64,000 nucleotides of DNA from JAXMEB01 sp046348545 (lineage in GTDB: Bacteria > Pseudomonadota > Gammaproteobacteria > Berkiellales > Berkiellaceae). Numbering within the stretch: position 1 is the stretch's first letter; each line of letters begins with the position of its first letter. Both the position numbers and the translations under genes were made by a program. The stretch is from positions 434,001-498,000 of the forward strand of contig JAXMEB010000002.1 of the NCBI GenBank assembly GCA_046348545.1, written 5' to 3'. Of this stretch, positions 17,315-25,553 are shown one piece after another. Below the pieces are notes generated by a model. It was not told the DNA's origin, did no database searches, and saw only the letters and a program-made list of their open reading frames with translations.

Positions 17315-18526
17315 TTATAGCCTATCAACGAATTCAATAGCAAATCGATTCATTGCTTGCCCCCAATGTCTAATTGACATAGTCCATTTCTTGCCTATAT
17401 TGTTCAAGGCTAAGTAAATTTCTTTAAACATGGCTTCGTCAGATGGGAATGAGCGTTTGTTTTTGATGACCTTACGCACAGTCATATTCAAGGACTCGAT
17501 AGCATTCGTCGTATAAATAACTCGCCGGATATCTTCTGGGTATGCGAAAAACGTCGTGATATGTTCCCAATGCCGCTGCCACATCTGGCTAATATTTGGG
17601 TATTTTTTATCCCATTTTTCGCCAAATTCAAGCAGCGCCGTTTCAGCCTGGTCTATTGTAGAGGCTTGATAAACTTGCTTTAAGTCTGCGCATAAGGGCT
17701 TGCGATCTTTCCAGTTCACAAATTTCGTCGAATTACGAATCATGTGCACAATACAAAGCTGAATCTTTGAGTTGGGGTAAACAGCCTCAATGGCCTCAGG
17801 GAAGCCCGTAAGGCCATCTGTGCAGAATATAAAGACATCTTTCATCCCACGGTTTTGAAGCTCAGTGAGTACTGATAACCAGAATTTTGCGCCCTCATTT
17901 GGGCTAACCCACATGCCAAGCACTTCCTTAAGCCCATCTTGGTTAATACCCAAGGCTAAATATACAGCTTTATTCATAATTTGCTTGTTTTCTTTGACCT
18001 TAACAACCAAGGCGTCTAGAAAAACAATCGGATACAGCGGGTCAAGAGGCCTGTTTTGCCAGGCTTTTACTTCATCCATCACATTGTCCGTTACTTGAGA
18101 AATCAGCGTGGGCGATAGCTCAACACCATACATATCTTGGATTTCTGCCTGTATATCGCGGGTAGATAATCCACGGGCATAAAGAGACAAAATCTTCTGA
18201 TCTAAACCAGCAAGTCGCCGTTGGTGTTTTTTAACCAGCTGTGGCTCAAATTCACCTTCCCGGTCTCGTGGGATTTCTATCTCAAACTCACCACTGCCGC
18301 TTTTCACTGTTTTTTTGGATTTACCATTGCGCTTATTTTGAGGTGAGCTCTCAGCCGTTTCCTCTAAATGATGCGCCATTTCAGCTTTTAAGGCAGTTTC
18401 AAGGGTGCTTTTGATAAGCTCTTTGATTAATCCATTTTTGCCAAAGAATGCTTCCTGTGCATCCTTACTGGTTGCAAGCTCAGCTATTTTCTTTTCGTCT
18501 ATAATATCTTTAAGTTCTTTATGCAT
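17315..18526 (-). CDS. IS256-family (mutator-type) transposase
   Basis: 403 aa from the ATG at 18526 (MHKELKDIIDEKK). DDE catalytic context is visible: FLDALVVKVKENK (Asp), FCTDGLTGFPEAI (Asp) and YTTNAIESLNMTVRK (Glu). An upstream ATG/GTG would only add nine residues. It appears intact and possibly active. Confidence 0.95.
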   Translation of the reverse strand: MHKELKDIIDEKKIAELATSKDAQEAFFGKNGLIKELIKSTLETALKAEMAHHLEETAESSPQNKRNGKSKKTVKSGSGEFEIEIPRDREGEFEPQLVKKHQRRLAGLDQKILSLYARGLSTRDIQAEIQDMYGVELSPTLISQVTDNVMDEVKAWQNRPLDPLYPIVFLDALVVKVKENKQIMNKAVYLALGINQDGLKEVLGMWVSPNEGAKFWLSVLTELQNRGMKDVFIFCTDGLTGFPEAIEAVYPNSKIQLCIVHMIRNSTKFVNWKDRKPLCADLKQVYQASTIDQAETALLEFGEKWDKKYPNISQMWQRHWEHITTFFAYPEDIRRVIYTTNAIESLNMTVRKVIKNKRSFPSDEAMFKEIYLALNNIGKKWTMSIRHWGQAMNRFAIEFVDRL

Positions 18527-18605
18527 TGTAATGATTCCTGTGTCTCTAACCATACCTTAAGTATGATTGCTGGGATACAGATCGCCAGACACAGAAATCT
18601 TTACA

Positions 18606-18839
18606 CTACCTTTCCGTCCAGGAATGGATGACTTTTAGCAATTTTAAAACAGAGTGTCGCGGCTATTTCAGGAATTGAACCATGAAGATAACCTTCATCT
18701 TCAAAAAATAACAAAGAGCTACCCACCGCTGATTCTAAAGAAGCTTTATTAATCAGCTGGTGGGGGTTTTGATATGCTTCACAGATTTTTGGTTAAATGC
18801 GATAACTTGCTCACAGGTAATATACTTCAGTTCCTTCAC
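18606..18839 (-). pseudogene. doc: Doc/Fic-type toxin, frameshifted and truncated by IS256
   Basis: It starts with GTG overlapping the upstream antitoxin-like stop: KELKYITCEQVIAFNQKSV, then a stop at 18753. After a one-base shift at the G5 run (18762-18766) the frame resumes as HQLINKASLESAVGSSLLFF, GYLHGSIPEIAATLCF and KIAKSHPFLDGK. The last is the Doc active-site signature HxFxDGNK, cut immediately before the Asn by the IS. Doc toxins modify EF-Tu or related targets; this copy must be inactive. Confidence 0.8.
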
Positions 18840-19054
18840 TTCAAAGCATCCATTGTCTTCTTATGTTTTGTCAGTACTTTATCAAAAGCAGCCATAGCAT
18901 CAACATCTGTTGCAGGTTTCATTGGCACAAGCAAAACGCAGCCATTCTCATATTCAGTAACTTGCCATTGTTTCTCTGAATATTGTTGGCCGAGGCGCAT
19001 TCTGCCCTCTTTATCAGTGCCTTTATAAGAAGTGGATAATACATGCATATTCAT
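18836..19054 (-). CDS. Putative antitoxin of the broken Doc module
   Basis: 72 aa from MNMHVLSTSYKG (upstream starts are possible). The segment KGTDKEGRMRLGQQY followed by WQVTEYENGCVLLVP resembles the short beta-rich DNA-binding part of AbrB/MazE-like antitoxins, and the C-terminal half (AAFDKVLTKHKKTMDAL) is a helix that could bind a toxin. It overlaps the Doc remnant start by 4 bp, the usual antitoxin-toxin arrangement. It is now probably an orphan. Confidence 0.5.
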   Translation of the reverse strand: MNMHVLSTSYKGTDKEGRMRLGQQYSEKQWQVTEYENGCVLLVPMKPATDVDAMAAFDKVLTKHKKTMDALK

Positions 19055-19246
19055 CATAATTGTCCAAAAGATTACCATGCTCTTAATATAGCCCAAACGC
19101 CCGATTGGGGCAATGTCCGTTTATCTGAATCTACACAGAAAAGATATAATCAATTGATTTATATGAAATAAAATTAAAATAACCGATCAATCTCTGATAA
19201 GCTCTGATAAGACTTTAAAAAAATGAGTTAAATTTGTCTCAGCATC

Positions 19247-19540
19247 TTAACCGAACAACATAGAGCGTAGTCCCTGAAATAGCCTGGACTGGGCTAGCTT
19301 GCATTAAAGGAGGATATTGATATTGGTTCGATTTCAGCGCGCACTTGCTAGTCATATTTTGCGCTTCTGCGGCCCGCAGAGATAATTAGCAGGGAGGGAC
19401 CCATCCAGACAAAAACCAACAAACTTTAATCGAACCCCTACACGACTTAACCGAACGACCTAAAACACCCCCAGCGACAAACCTTGTAATCTTTACACTG
19501 CTAACCGAACGGTTGCGATTCGGTTAACTTCTGACCGAAT
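19247..19540. repeat. TTAACCGAAC iteron-like motifs upstream of alpA
   Basis: TTAACCGAAC at 19247-19256 and 19447-19456, CTAACCGAAC at 19501-19510, the inverted TTCGGTTAA at 19519-19527, and a degenerate TGACCGAAT at 19532-19540. Three lie within 40 bp just before alpA and the primase genes. They could be binding sites for AlpA or for the replication proteins. Confidence 0.65.
19361..19403. repeat. GC-rich repeat, copy 2
   Basis: GCGCTTCTGCGGCCCGCAG followed after 10 nt by CAGGGAGGGACCCA; matches 17057-17095 in the same orientation. Confidence 0.6.
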
Positions 19541-19612
19541 CGAGCTGCGTCATTTTTTTAACTGCTTAGCATGGTAATTGAAAAATCCAATAATCACTTA
19601 AGGAGTTTAAAA

Positions 19613-19822
19613 ATGTCACAGAAGATACTAAGGCTTTCCAGCATTAAAGCTATAACCGGCCTATCTCGCAGCTCTATCTATTTGAGGATTGCTGAGAGGA
19701 AATTTCCAAAGCCTATTAATTTAGGAGGTAGAGCGGTTGGCTGGCTGGAATATGAAATTGACGCATGGGTTGATCATCAGATTGAGCAAAGCCGTAAGGA
19801 TGAAGTGCGGGGTGCTGCATAA
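19613..19822 (+). CDS. alpA: AlpA-family transcriptional regulator
   Basis: 69 aa from the ATG at 19613, which has AGGAG 8 nt upstream (a start at 19571 lacks one). The MerR-like helix-turn-helix is clear: LRLSSIKAITGLSRSSIY, then FPKPINLGGRAVGW and LEYEIDAWVDHQIEQSR. AlpA proteins activate excision or expression of P4-like prophages. It overlaps the primase start by 1 nt. Confidence 0.9.
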   Translation: MSQKILRLSSIKAITGLSRSSIYLRIAERKFPKPINLGGRAVGWLEYEIDAWVDHQIEQSRKDEVRGAA

Positions 19823-20715
19823 TGCAAAACTATATTGAACAATTTAAAAACAAAATGCTTGAAGTAGGCATAACGCCTCCATCGCTTATTATTGAAGATG
19901 GTCAAATACATCGGTTTCCCACGAGTAGTAAAAGTAAGGATACGGCTGGCTGGTATATATTGCACTCTGATGGCATTCCAGCGGGTAGCTTTGGAGACTG
20001 GCGCACAGGGGTTGCTTCAACCTGGTGTTCTAAATCTAAAGACCAGATGAGCGTTCAAGAATGGCTGGCATACTGTCGGTTACAAGCAGATGCGAAACAA
20101 AAACGGGAGCACGCGCAGCTTCAAGCAAACAACCAAGCCAGGGAGCGTGCGTGCTTGATTTGGGAAAAAGCCGAGCCAGCAAGCCAGGACCACCCGTATT
20201 TACTCAAAAAGCTTGTTCTACCTTATATGGCTCGACAGCAGAGGAACATGTTAGTACTCCCTATTGTTAATTTTGAGAATGAAATTCAATGCTTGCAGTT
20301 TATTTCTCCAGATGGTTCCAAGGTATTGCTTTCTGGTGGGGCAAAGAAAGGAAATTTTATTCCCATTAATAAAATCGAAAACCCTAAAACCATCCTTATA
20401 TGTGAAGGGTTTGCCACAGGCGCAACATTAGCAGCCTCACGCCCAGATGATCAAGTGATTGCAGCAATCGATGCAGGCAACTTAAAGTCCGTTGCACTTA
20501 ATGTACGGCGCTATTGGCCTGAGGTTGAGATTCTGATTTGTGCAGATGATGACAGGATAGTATCCGGTAATCCTGGTAAGACTAAAGCACGAGAAGCGGC
20601 TATTGCAGCTGGAGCAAGATACACGTTTCCAATATGGCCTGAAGACGCGCCTTCCTCACTGACTGATTTTAATGATCTCTTTAATTGGAATTTAAGATCT
20701 CGGGGGTTAGCATGA
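19822..20715 (+). CDS. Toprim-domain primase (P4 alpha N-terminal type)
   Basis: 297 aa. The N-terminal half (GWYILHSDGIPAGSFGDWR) is the DUF7146/phage-primase type region. The C-terminal Toprim domain has the Glu motif LICEGFATGATLAAS and the acidic ICADDDR motif, followed by KAREAAIAAGARY. It synthesises primers for satellite DNA replication. Start and stop overlap alpA and the helicase, so the three form one operon. No N-terminal zinc ribbon is visible. Confidence 0.88.
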   Translation: MQNYIEQFKNKMLEVGITPPSLIIEDGQIHRFPTSSKSKDTAGWYILHSDGIPAGSFGDWRTGVASTWCSKSKDQMSVQEWLAYCRLQADAKQKREHAQLQANNQARERACLIWEKAEPASQDHPYLLKKLVLPYMARQQRNMLVLPIVNFENEIQCLQFISPDGSKVLLSGGAKKGNFIPINKIENPKTILICEGFATGATLAASRPDDQVIAAIDAGNLKSVALNVRRYWPEVEILICADDDRIVSGNPGKTKAREAAIAAGARYTFPIWPEDAPSSLTDFNDLFNWNLRSRGLA

Positions 20716-22565
20716 TTCATAGTGACATCATTGAGCAGGAACACTGTGAACATCGGGAACATGCTAGTGTGGGTCTGGGGGAAAGCCGTTCCCAGATAGA
20801 TAACAGGACAGGGAACATTGGGAACAATTTAATCACAGAAATCAAAAATCCAATAAACGTTATTCCCGTTAATCTACCGAAACCAAAGATAGAACGACCT
20901 AGCTATCAATCATATGATGACTGGTTTGAATTAAACGGTAAAAAGATGAAGCCAGGGTTATATTGGCATGGCAGAAGGCACAAGGATGGTGAAGCTGCTG
21001 AGGTGGATGAGTGGATTTGTTCTCCATTAATAGTTGAAGGAATTAGCTCCTCACCCAATAAGGATAATTTTGGTCGTTTATTGCGGTTTCAAGATACCAA
21101 TGGGCAATGGCATGAATGGGCCATGCCAATGCAGATGCTCAAGGGGAATGGCGATGAGCTGCGTGGTGAATTATTAAATCAAGGCATCATCTTCAATCCA
21201 AAAAAGCGTGGCGACATTGTTAACTACATTATGACTCAATCATCTCAACGCAAAATCACTGCCGTAGACAGAGTGGGCTGGCATGGGGATGCATTTGTTT
21301 TGCCCAATCAAGTCATTGGCAAAGCGGATATTGTGTTTCAATCCGAGAGTATTGGGGAAAATGAATTTCAATGCGCAGGTACCTTATCTGAATGGCAGCA
21401 TGAAATCGGCAAGCTTTGTGTTAGCAATATTCCTCTCATGGTATCGGTCTCTGCCGCGCTTGCAGGTTCCTTATTAAAGCGTATTGATCGCCAACAGGGT
21501 GGTGGCATTCATTGGGTAGGGGATTCCTCTTCAGGGAAGAGCACAGCGGTTGAAGTGGCTGCTAGCGTTTGGGGTTCATCTGAATTTATACGTTCTTGGA
21601 GTGCTACAGCGAATGGCTTAGAAGGCGTTGCTGCAACGCGCAATGAAACATGCTTAATTTTAGATGAGATTGATGAGGCATCGCCTTATGAAATAGGCAA
21701 AATCTCGTACATGCTTGCCAATGGCCAAGGTAAACAACGTGCAGGTCGAGTAGGGCATGCACGTAAAATACAGCGCTGGCGAATTATCACATTATCAACG
21801 GGTGAACGTACCTTAACCTCCATTATGAATGAAATCGGCAAACGCCCGAATGCAGGACAGCTTGTACGACTACTTAGCATCCCTGTTTCTTTTGAGCATG
21901 GTGCCTTCAGTAACCTTCATGGTTTGGAAAGTGGGCGTGCATTGTCGGATCATCTAAAAGTCATGCGTATGAAGCATTATGGTCATTTAGGTCCAGCGTT
22001 TATTCGCAAGCTCATAGAAGATAAACGAAATTTTTCAGTAGCATTAGATCAGATGGTACAGAAGTTTAGTGAAAGGCTAACGACGAATATAGAGAAAAGG
22101 GCCGCCACTACGTTCTCTATTATTGGATTGGCAGGGGAAATAGCAATTGAGTATCAGCTTTTGCCATGGGAACAAGGCAGTGCCTTTGAAGCAGCCTTAA
22201 TCGCCTTCAAGCGTTATCAATCTTATATGGGATCAAGCCAGACGGAAGATAGCCAAATTCTCCAAGCAGTTAGTGACTTTATTGCTAAGCATGGCGACTC
22301 TCGCTTCTCATCGATTTCTGAGCATCCTGAAAGATCAATTCAAAACCGAGCTGGTTGGTATAAAAATGATGAGCAGGGTAGGGTTTACATGTTTTTCCCC
22401 GTAGCACTGAAGGAAGCTGGCGCAGGCTTTGAGCGCGCACGGATTATTGAGACTTTAAAACGATCCAAATGGCTTGTGGACCATGATTTGGATCGCCTCA
22501 CCAAGAAGACTAGAACCAGTGCAGGATTAAAGAGTCTTTATCATGTTCAAGAGCAAGAGACCTAG
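20712..22565 (+). CDS. DUF927-domain helicase/ATPase (P4-like replication)
   Basis: 617 aa from the ATG at 20712, overlapping the primase stop (ATGA). After a divergent N-terminus, the DUF927 region contains Walker A WVGDSSSGKSTAVEVA (around residue 275) and Walker B CLILDEIDEA (around 320), with DRVGWHGDAFVLPNQV before them. In P4 alpha the primase and helicase are one polypeptide; here they are two overlapping genes. Probably drives island replication after excision. Confidence 0.9.
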   Translation: MIHSDIIEQEHCEHREHASVGLGESRSQIDNRTGNIGNNLITEIKNPINVIPVNLPKPKIERPSYQSYDDWFELNGKKMKPGLYWHGRRHKDGEAAEVDEWICSPLIVEGISSSPNKDNFGRLLRFQDTNGQWHEWAMPMQMLKGNGDELRGELLNQGIIFNPKKRGDIVNYIMTQSSQRKITAVDRVGWHGDAFVLPNQVIGKADIVFQSESIGENEFQCAGTLSEWQHEIGKLCVSNIPLMVSVSAALAGSLLKRIDRQQGGGIHWVGDSSSGKSTAVEVAASVWGSSEFIRSWSATANGLEGVAATRNETCLILDEIDEASPYEIGKISYMLANGQGKQRAGRVGHARKIQRWRIITLSTGERTLTSIMNEIGKRPNAGQLVRLLSIPVSFEHGAFSNLHGLESGRALSDHLKVMRMKHYGHLGPAFIRKLIEDKRNFSVALDQMVQKFSERLTTNIEKRAATTFSIIGLAGEIAIEYQLLPWEQGSAFEAALIAFKRYQSYMGSSQTEDSQILQAVSDFIAKHGDSRFSSISEHPERSIQNRAGWYKNDEQGRVYMFFPVALKEAGAGFERARIIETLKRSKWLVDHDLDRLTKKTRTSAGLKSLYHVQEQET

Positions 22566-22624
22566 TTATAAAAATGGGGTGATTCATTCTTCTTCCACAA
22601 TTTTGAGAATGGTAGCAAAGCTAT

Positions 22625-22891
22625 CTATTTTTTTTTGCGATTTGCTAAAAAATATAGAAACCTGATCAGCAGCGTGAGAGAGGCTGCAACTATTAATGAA
22701 ATCAGCGCTCCAGATAAAAATAATTTTGTTGTTAACTCACTTTTAACAAGCGGGAGGAATAGACAAACTGAGATAGCTAATAAAAAAACAATAAAAAAGA
22801 AAACTGAAAGACCTAGCCTATTTTTAAATACATGATCTGTAAAATAGCCTCCTAAAACAGAGGCTATTCCTTGTATAATTAATTCAATCAT
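22625..22891 (-). CDS. Small membrane protein, putative bacteriocin immunity protein
   Basis: 88 aa with two or three membrane helices (FFFIVFLLAISVCLFLPLV and LFLSGALISLIVAASLTLL) and a basic tail (ANRKKK). Its start lies 2 bp after the stop of the GG-leader peptide on the same strand. Size, topology and position fit an immunity protein for a membrane-active peptide; this rests on context, as no sequence family is recognised. Confidence 0.55.
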   Translation of the reverse strand: MIELIIQGIASVLGGYFTDHVFKNRLGLSVFFFIVFLLAISVCLFLPLVKSELTTKLFLSGALISLIVAASLTLLIRFLYFLANRKKK

Positions 22892-22893
22892 AT

Positions 22894-23193
22894 CTACTGT
22901 TCTTGAGCAATTGCTTGGCCTGCCGCGTTAATAGCCATGAATCCTGGCCTCCACACTAAATTTGCAACTACTCCACCTCCAGCAGCGCTAACTGCAGCAC
23001 CACCTATTCCTCCAGCAACTGCGCCAAATGTAGCAGCTGTTGCTGCACCTTGAGGTGTCATCGGTTCCTGTTCTTGGTGTTTATTAAAAGCATAGCCTAG
23101 AAAACTTACTGTTGATCCGGCTGCAAATCTAGCTACAACTGGCCAAAATCCACCATTTATTTTAGTCAGTACTTCCATAGATACATTTTTCAC
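22894..23193 (-). CDS. Double-glycine-leader peptide, bacteriocin-like
   Basis: 99 aa starting at GTG with AAGGA upstream. The leader MKNVSMEVLTKINGG ends in Gly-Gly at residues 14-15, the cleavage signal of peptidase-containing ABC exporters. The remaining 84 residues are rich in Gly and Ala (GAVAGGIGGAAVSAAGGG) with GxxxG patterns and a hydrophobic character, as in class II bacteriocins. The small membrane gene behind it is the likely immunity gene. No exporter lies in the window. Confidence 0.65.
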   Translation of the reverse strand: MKNVSMEVLTKINGGFWPVVARFAAGSTVSFLGYAFNKHQEQEPMTPQGAATAATFGAVAGGIGGAAVSAAGGGVVANLVWRPGFMAINAAGQAIAQEQ

Positions 23194-23642
23194 TTTCTAT
23201 TTTTCCTTTGATATAGATGATTCCAAGCACAAAAAGGGACGATGGCATAATACTATATTAGACTTTTGGCTCAAAATACATTGCGACAAGATTCTTGCAA
23301 TGTATGTGCCAGAAAATGGACTTTCATAAAGAAAAATTAACTAGGCAACTGAACAGATGGAGTGAAATATCAATCAAAGCAAGCACCAATCGAAATCTAA
23401 GTAATTTTGAAATGTTTTAGCATAGGGATTATATGAATTTGAGGGTGTGTTCTCGCTCTATATCTGATCGAGAACAGCAATGAAGATTCGATTCTTCTGA
23501 TGAATCTTAGTAGTTCACGTTGTTCCAAATGTTTTCGAGGAATGCATTGCGAAGATGGTAAAGAACCTATCGGTTTACACCCTCGTTTTGATTGTTTATA
23601 CTCCGCCCGCGATTTTAGTTTTAATATTAGAAGGAAAAAAAT
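23194..23642. other. 449-bp divergent intergenic region between the two GG-peptide genes
   Basis: No gene seen. It holds an inverted repeat TACATTGC (23277-23284) / GCAATGTA (23297-23304). On the minus strand TTGAGC, 16 nt, TATTAT is a possible promoter for the peptide gene ending at 23193. AGAAGGA just before 23643 is a good ribosome-binding site for the plus-strand peptide. Confidence 0.5.
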
Positions 23643-23870
23643 ATGAAAGCAGTATCTAATATCGACCTCCAATTAGTAAGCGGTGGGGACAACGAACAGG
23701 GTCAAACACCACCGGTTCAGGTTCATGGTGGTGGAAATGGTGATGGTTGGGCTGTAGGTGTGAGAGTGAATGTACCTATTACGGATAATGTTGTTGTTTC
23801 GCCAAGTGTAGGTCATGTAACTGGAATTGGGTTTGTGAACCCTGGCGTTCATGTAGCTGTGAAGTGGTAG
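23643..23870 (+). CDS. Double-glycine-leader peptide, Gly/Val-rich
   Basis: 75 aa. The leader MKAVSNIDLQLVSGG is a textbook GG-type leader; the 60-residue remainder begins DNEQGQTPPVQVHGGGNG and ends in alternating Val/Gly/Pro stretches (GVRVNVPITDNVVVSPSVG). It lacks Cys, so it is neither a lantibiotic nor a disulfide-bonded microcin. A strong AGAAGGA site precedes it. Only 51 bp and a hairpin separate it from the M61-like peptidase, suggesting a joint function. Confidence 0.65.
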   Translation: MKAVSNIDLQLVSGGDNEQGQTPPVQVHGGGNGDGWAVGVRVNVPITDNVVVSPSVGHVTGIGFVNPGVHVAVKW

Positions 23871-23887
23871 AGAACTATTAAATATTG

Positions 23888-23905
23888 CCCCGTGCAGTCA
23901 CGGGG
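23888..23905 (+). other. Hairpin between the GG-peptide and peptidase genes
   Basis: CCCCGTG-CAGT-CACGGGG, a 7-bp GC-rich stem with a 4-nt loop and no T-run. It may act as a partial terminator or RNA stabiliser that sets a high peptide-to-peptidase ratio. Confidence 0.6.
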
Positions 23906-23921
23906 TATCAATTGGAATCGT

Positions 23922-25532
23922 ATGCTAAAGCTTGTTGTTTTTGTTTTATGTATATTCTGGAGTCTATCTAATGTACAAGGTAATCCAGCTTCTGATCTCA
24001 ATTACACCATTAAATTTAATAAATCACAAAGTCAATGTCTAGAGATTGAAGCTCTGCTTCCCACCGATAAAAATGGTGATTTATTAATTAACATTCCATC
24101 TAAAGGCGTTTCTTCATTAAATATAGAACCTACATTTAATAGAGCTGAAGATGTTGCTTCTTATGTAAAGAGATTTTCTTTTCAAAAGCAGATGCAAATT
24201 AATGTTTCATATCAGTTGTGTATGGTTAATGAGGCATCCAGTATTGATTTGCCAATTATAGAAAGTAATTATTTGCAATTATTATCAATGAACTCATTTG
24301 TTTTACCGCTAGATAATCTAGATGAAAGAAAAGTAATTAATATTAACCTTCAAGACATGCCAGAACACTTTACATACATTAATTCGTTTGGATTGGTGAA
24401 AACTAAGAAAATTGAAATTAAGAGTACTATAAATGAGTTCGTTACCTTTGTATTGGCTGGGGTAAAGGGTAGTCCCAGTGCGTTTCAATCTGGAAATAGC
24501 ATAATTTATGGTGTTTCTAATAATCCTAAAAAAGCATTTTCAAAAGACCAAAAAAAGAATCTGAAAAATATTGTTTCATTTCAAAAAATATTAATGGGTG
24601 ATAAAAGTAAGGATCCATTAATATTATCATTTGCTTTTGCTCCAGCAGCTTCTCAGTTTTTAGGTAGACACTTCACCAACACTGTGTCAATCTCTATTCC
24701 TAATCAAAAGTCAGATGAAATTATTATGCGAATATTTGCACATGAATATTTTCATCGTTGGTTAGGATTGCAGTTAGTTGGTGGGAAGCATTTTGATGAA
24801 TTGCTATGGTTTGTTGAAGGAATTGACGATTATGTCGGTCTTAAAAGCGCATATGAAGTTGGTGCAGTATCGTTTCAAGGATATCTCAATGGAATTAATG
24901 AAAATTTAATGGAGCACTATCTATCACCTTTGAGAAGTTCAAGCTATAAAGATTTATATAGCATACATTTGACGGACGTTCAGCATCACAAGACAACGCA
25001 AATAAGAGGGCATTTAGCATCAATTGCACTTCAAGGAAATAAAAGGATTTCGTTGAAGGGCGACCCCATTATTGCCATTTTAAAAAAATTATTATCCTCT
25101 ATTGAGGGCAAGTATAAAATGCTTACCCCGGAAATTGTTGACGCGGAATTTAAAAATACTCTGGAGATTCAGGAATGGATAAAGTTTAAAAAATTTGTTG
25201 ATACAGGTGAAGATTTAGACTTGCCGAGTGAGCTGGGAAATGGGCGAGCAAAATTAGTAAAGAAAAAAGTGCTCGCTGCGGATTATGGCTTTGATTTAGA
25301 CGTATTTTTCAAACAGCATAAGATTAAAAATCTAAAATCAAATACACCTGAATACAAGTCTGGGTTAAGAGAAAATATGGATGTATTAAATTATACAATT
25401 TCTTTACATGATCCAAATAAGAAAGTAACCATCTATGTTAATGCAGAAGGACGTGCTAAGCCAATTGAGTTTGTTCCAGGGACTAAATATGAACTGATTC
25501 CGCAGTATGTATCACAGAAAATAAAAAAATGA
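23922..25532 (+). CDS. M61-like secreted metallopeptidase
   Basis: 536 aa from the ATG at 23922. Residues 1-22 (MLKLVVFVLCIFWSLSNVQG) form a signal peptide. The zinc site is HEYFHRWLGLQL (HExxH, about residue 274) followed by a Glu in LLWFVEGIDDYVG about 28 residues on, the HExxH...E arrangement of gluzincins, closest to M61 glycyl aminopeptidases. The C-terminal region may hold a PDZ-like fold (YKSGLRENMDVLNYTI). It is probably periplasmic or outer-membrane associated. The gene follows a GG-leader peptide and precedes a SIR2-like gene by about 20 bp. Role inferred: peptide maturation, or resistance to a peptide. Confidence 0.72.
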   Translation: MLKLVVFVLCIFWSLSNVQGNPASDLNYTIKFNKSQSQCLEIEALLPTDKNGDLLINIPSKGVSSLNIEPTFNRAEDVASYVKRFSFQKQMQINVSYQLCMVNEASSIDLPIIESNYLQLLSMNSFVLPLDNLDERKVININLQDMPEHFTYINSFGLVKTKKIEIKSTINEFVTFVLAGVKGSPSAFQSGNSIIYGVSNNPKKAFSKDQKKNLKNIVSFQKILMGDKSKDPLILSFAFAPAASQFLGRHFTNTVSISIPNQKSDEIIMRIFAHEYFHRWLGLQLVGGKHFDELLWFVEGIDDYVGLKSAYEVGAVSFQGYLNGINENLMEHYLSPLRSSSYKDLYSIHLTDVQHHKTTQIRGHLASIALQGNKRISLKGDPIIAILKKLLSSIEGKYKMLTPEIVDAEFKNTLEIQEWIKFKKFVDTGEDLDLPSELGNGRAKLVKKKVLAADYGFDLDVFFKQHKIKNLKSNTPEYKSGLRENMDVLNYTISLHDPNKKVTIYVNAEGRAKPIEFVPGTKYELIPQYVSQKIKK

Positions 25533-25553
25533 CCCTCCTAAATGGTGGAAATA

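Larger units (their letters stand above)
17252..18604 (-). mobile_element. IS256-family insertion sequence
   Basis: About 1.35 kb. The ends are imperfect inverted repeats: GTAAAATATTTTGTGTCTG at 17252 and, on the other strand, GTAAAGATTTCTGTGTCTG reading in from 18604. It carries one transposase. The flanks show no matching 8-9 bp target duplication, suggesting a deletion or recombination after insertion. Confidence 0.8.
19055..19612. other. Regulatory or replication region of island 2
   Basis: No gene seen. It contains the second GC-rich repeat (19361-19403) and a set of TAACCGAAC-type motifs. A T-run and an AGGAG ribosome-binding site lead into alpA. The region occupies the place where P4-like elements keep regulatory or origin sequences. 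Confidence 0.6.
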
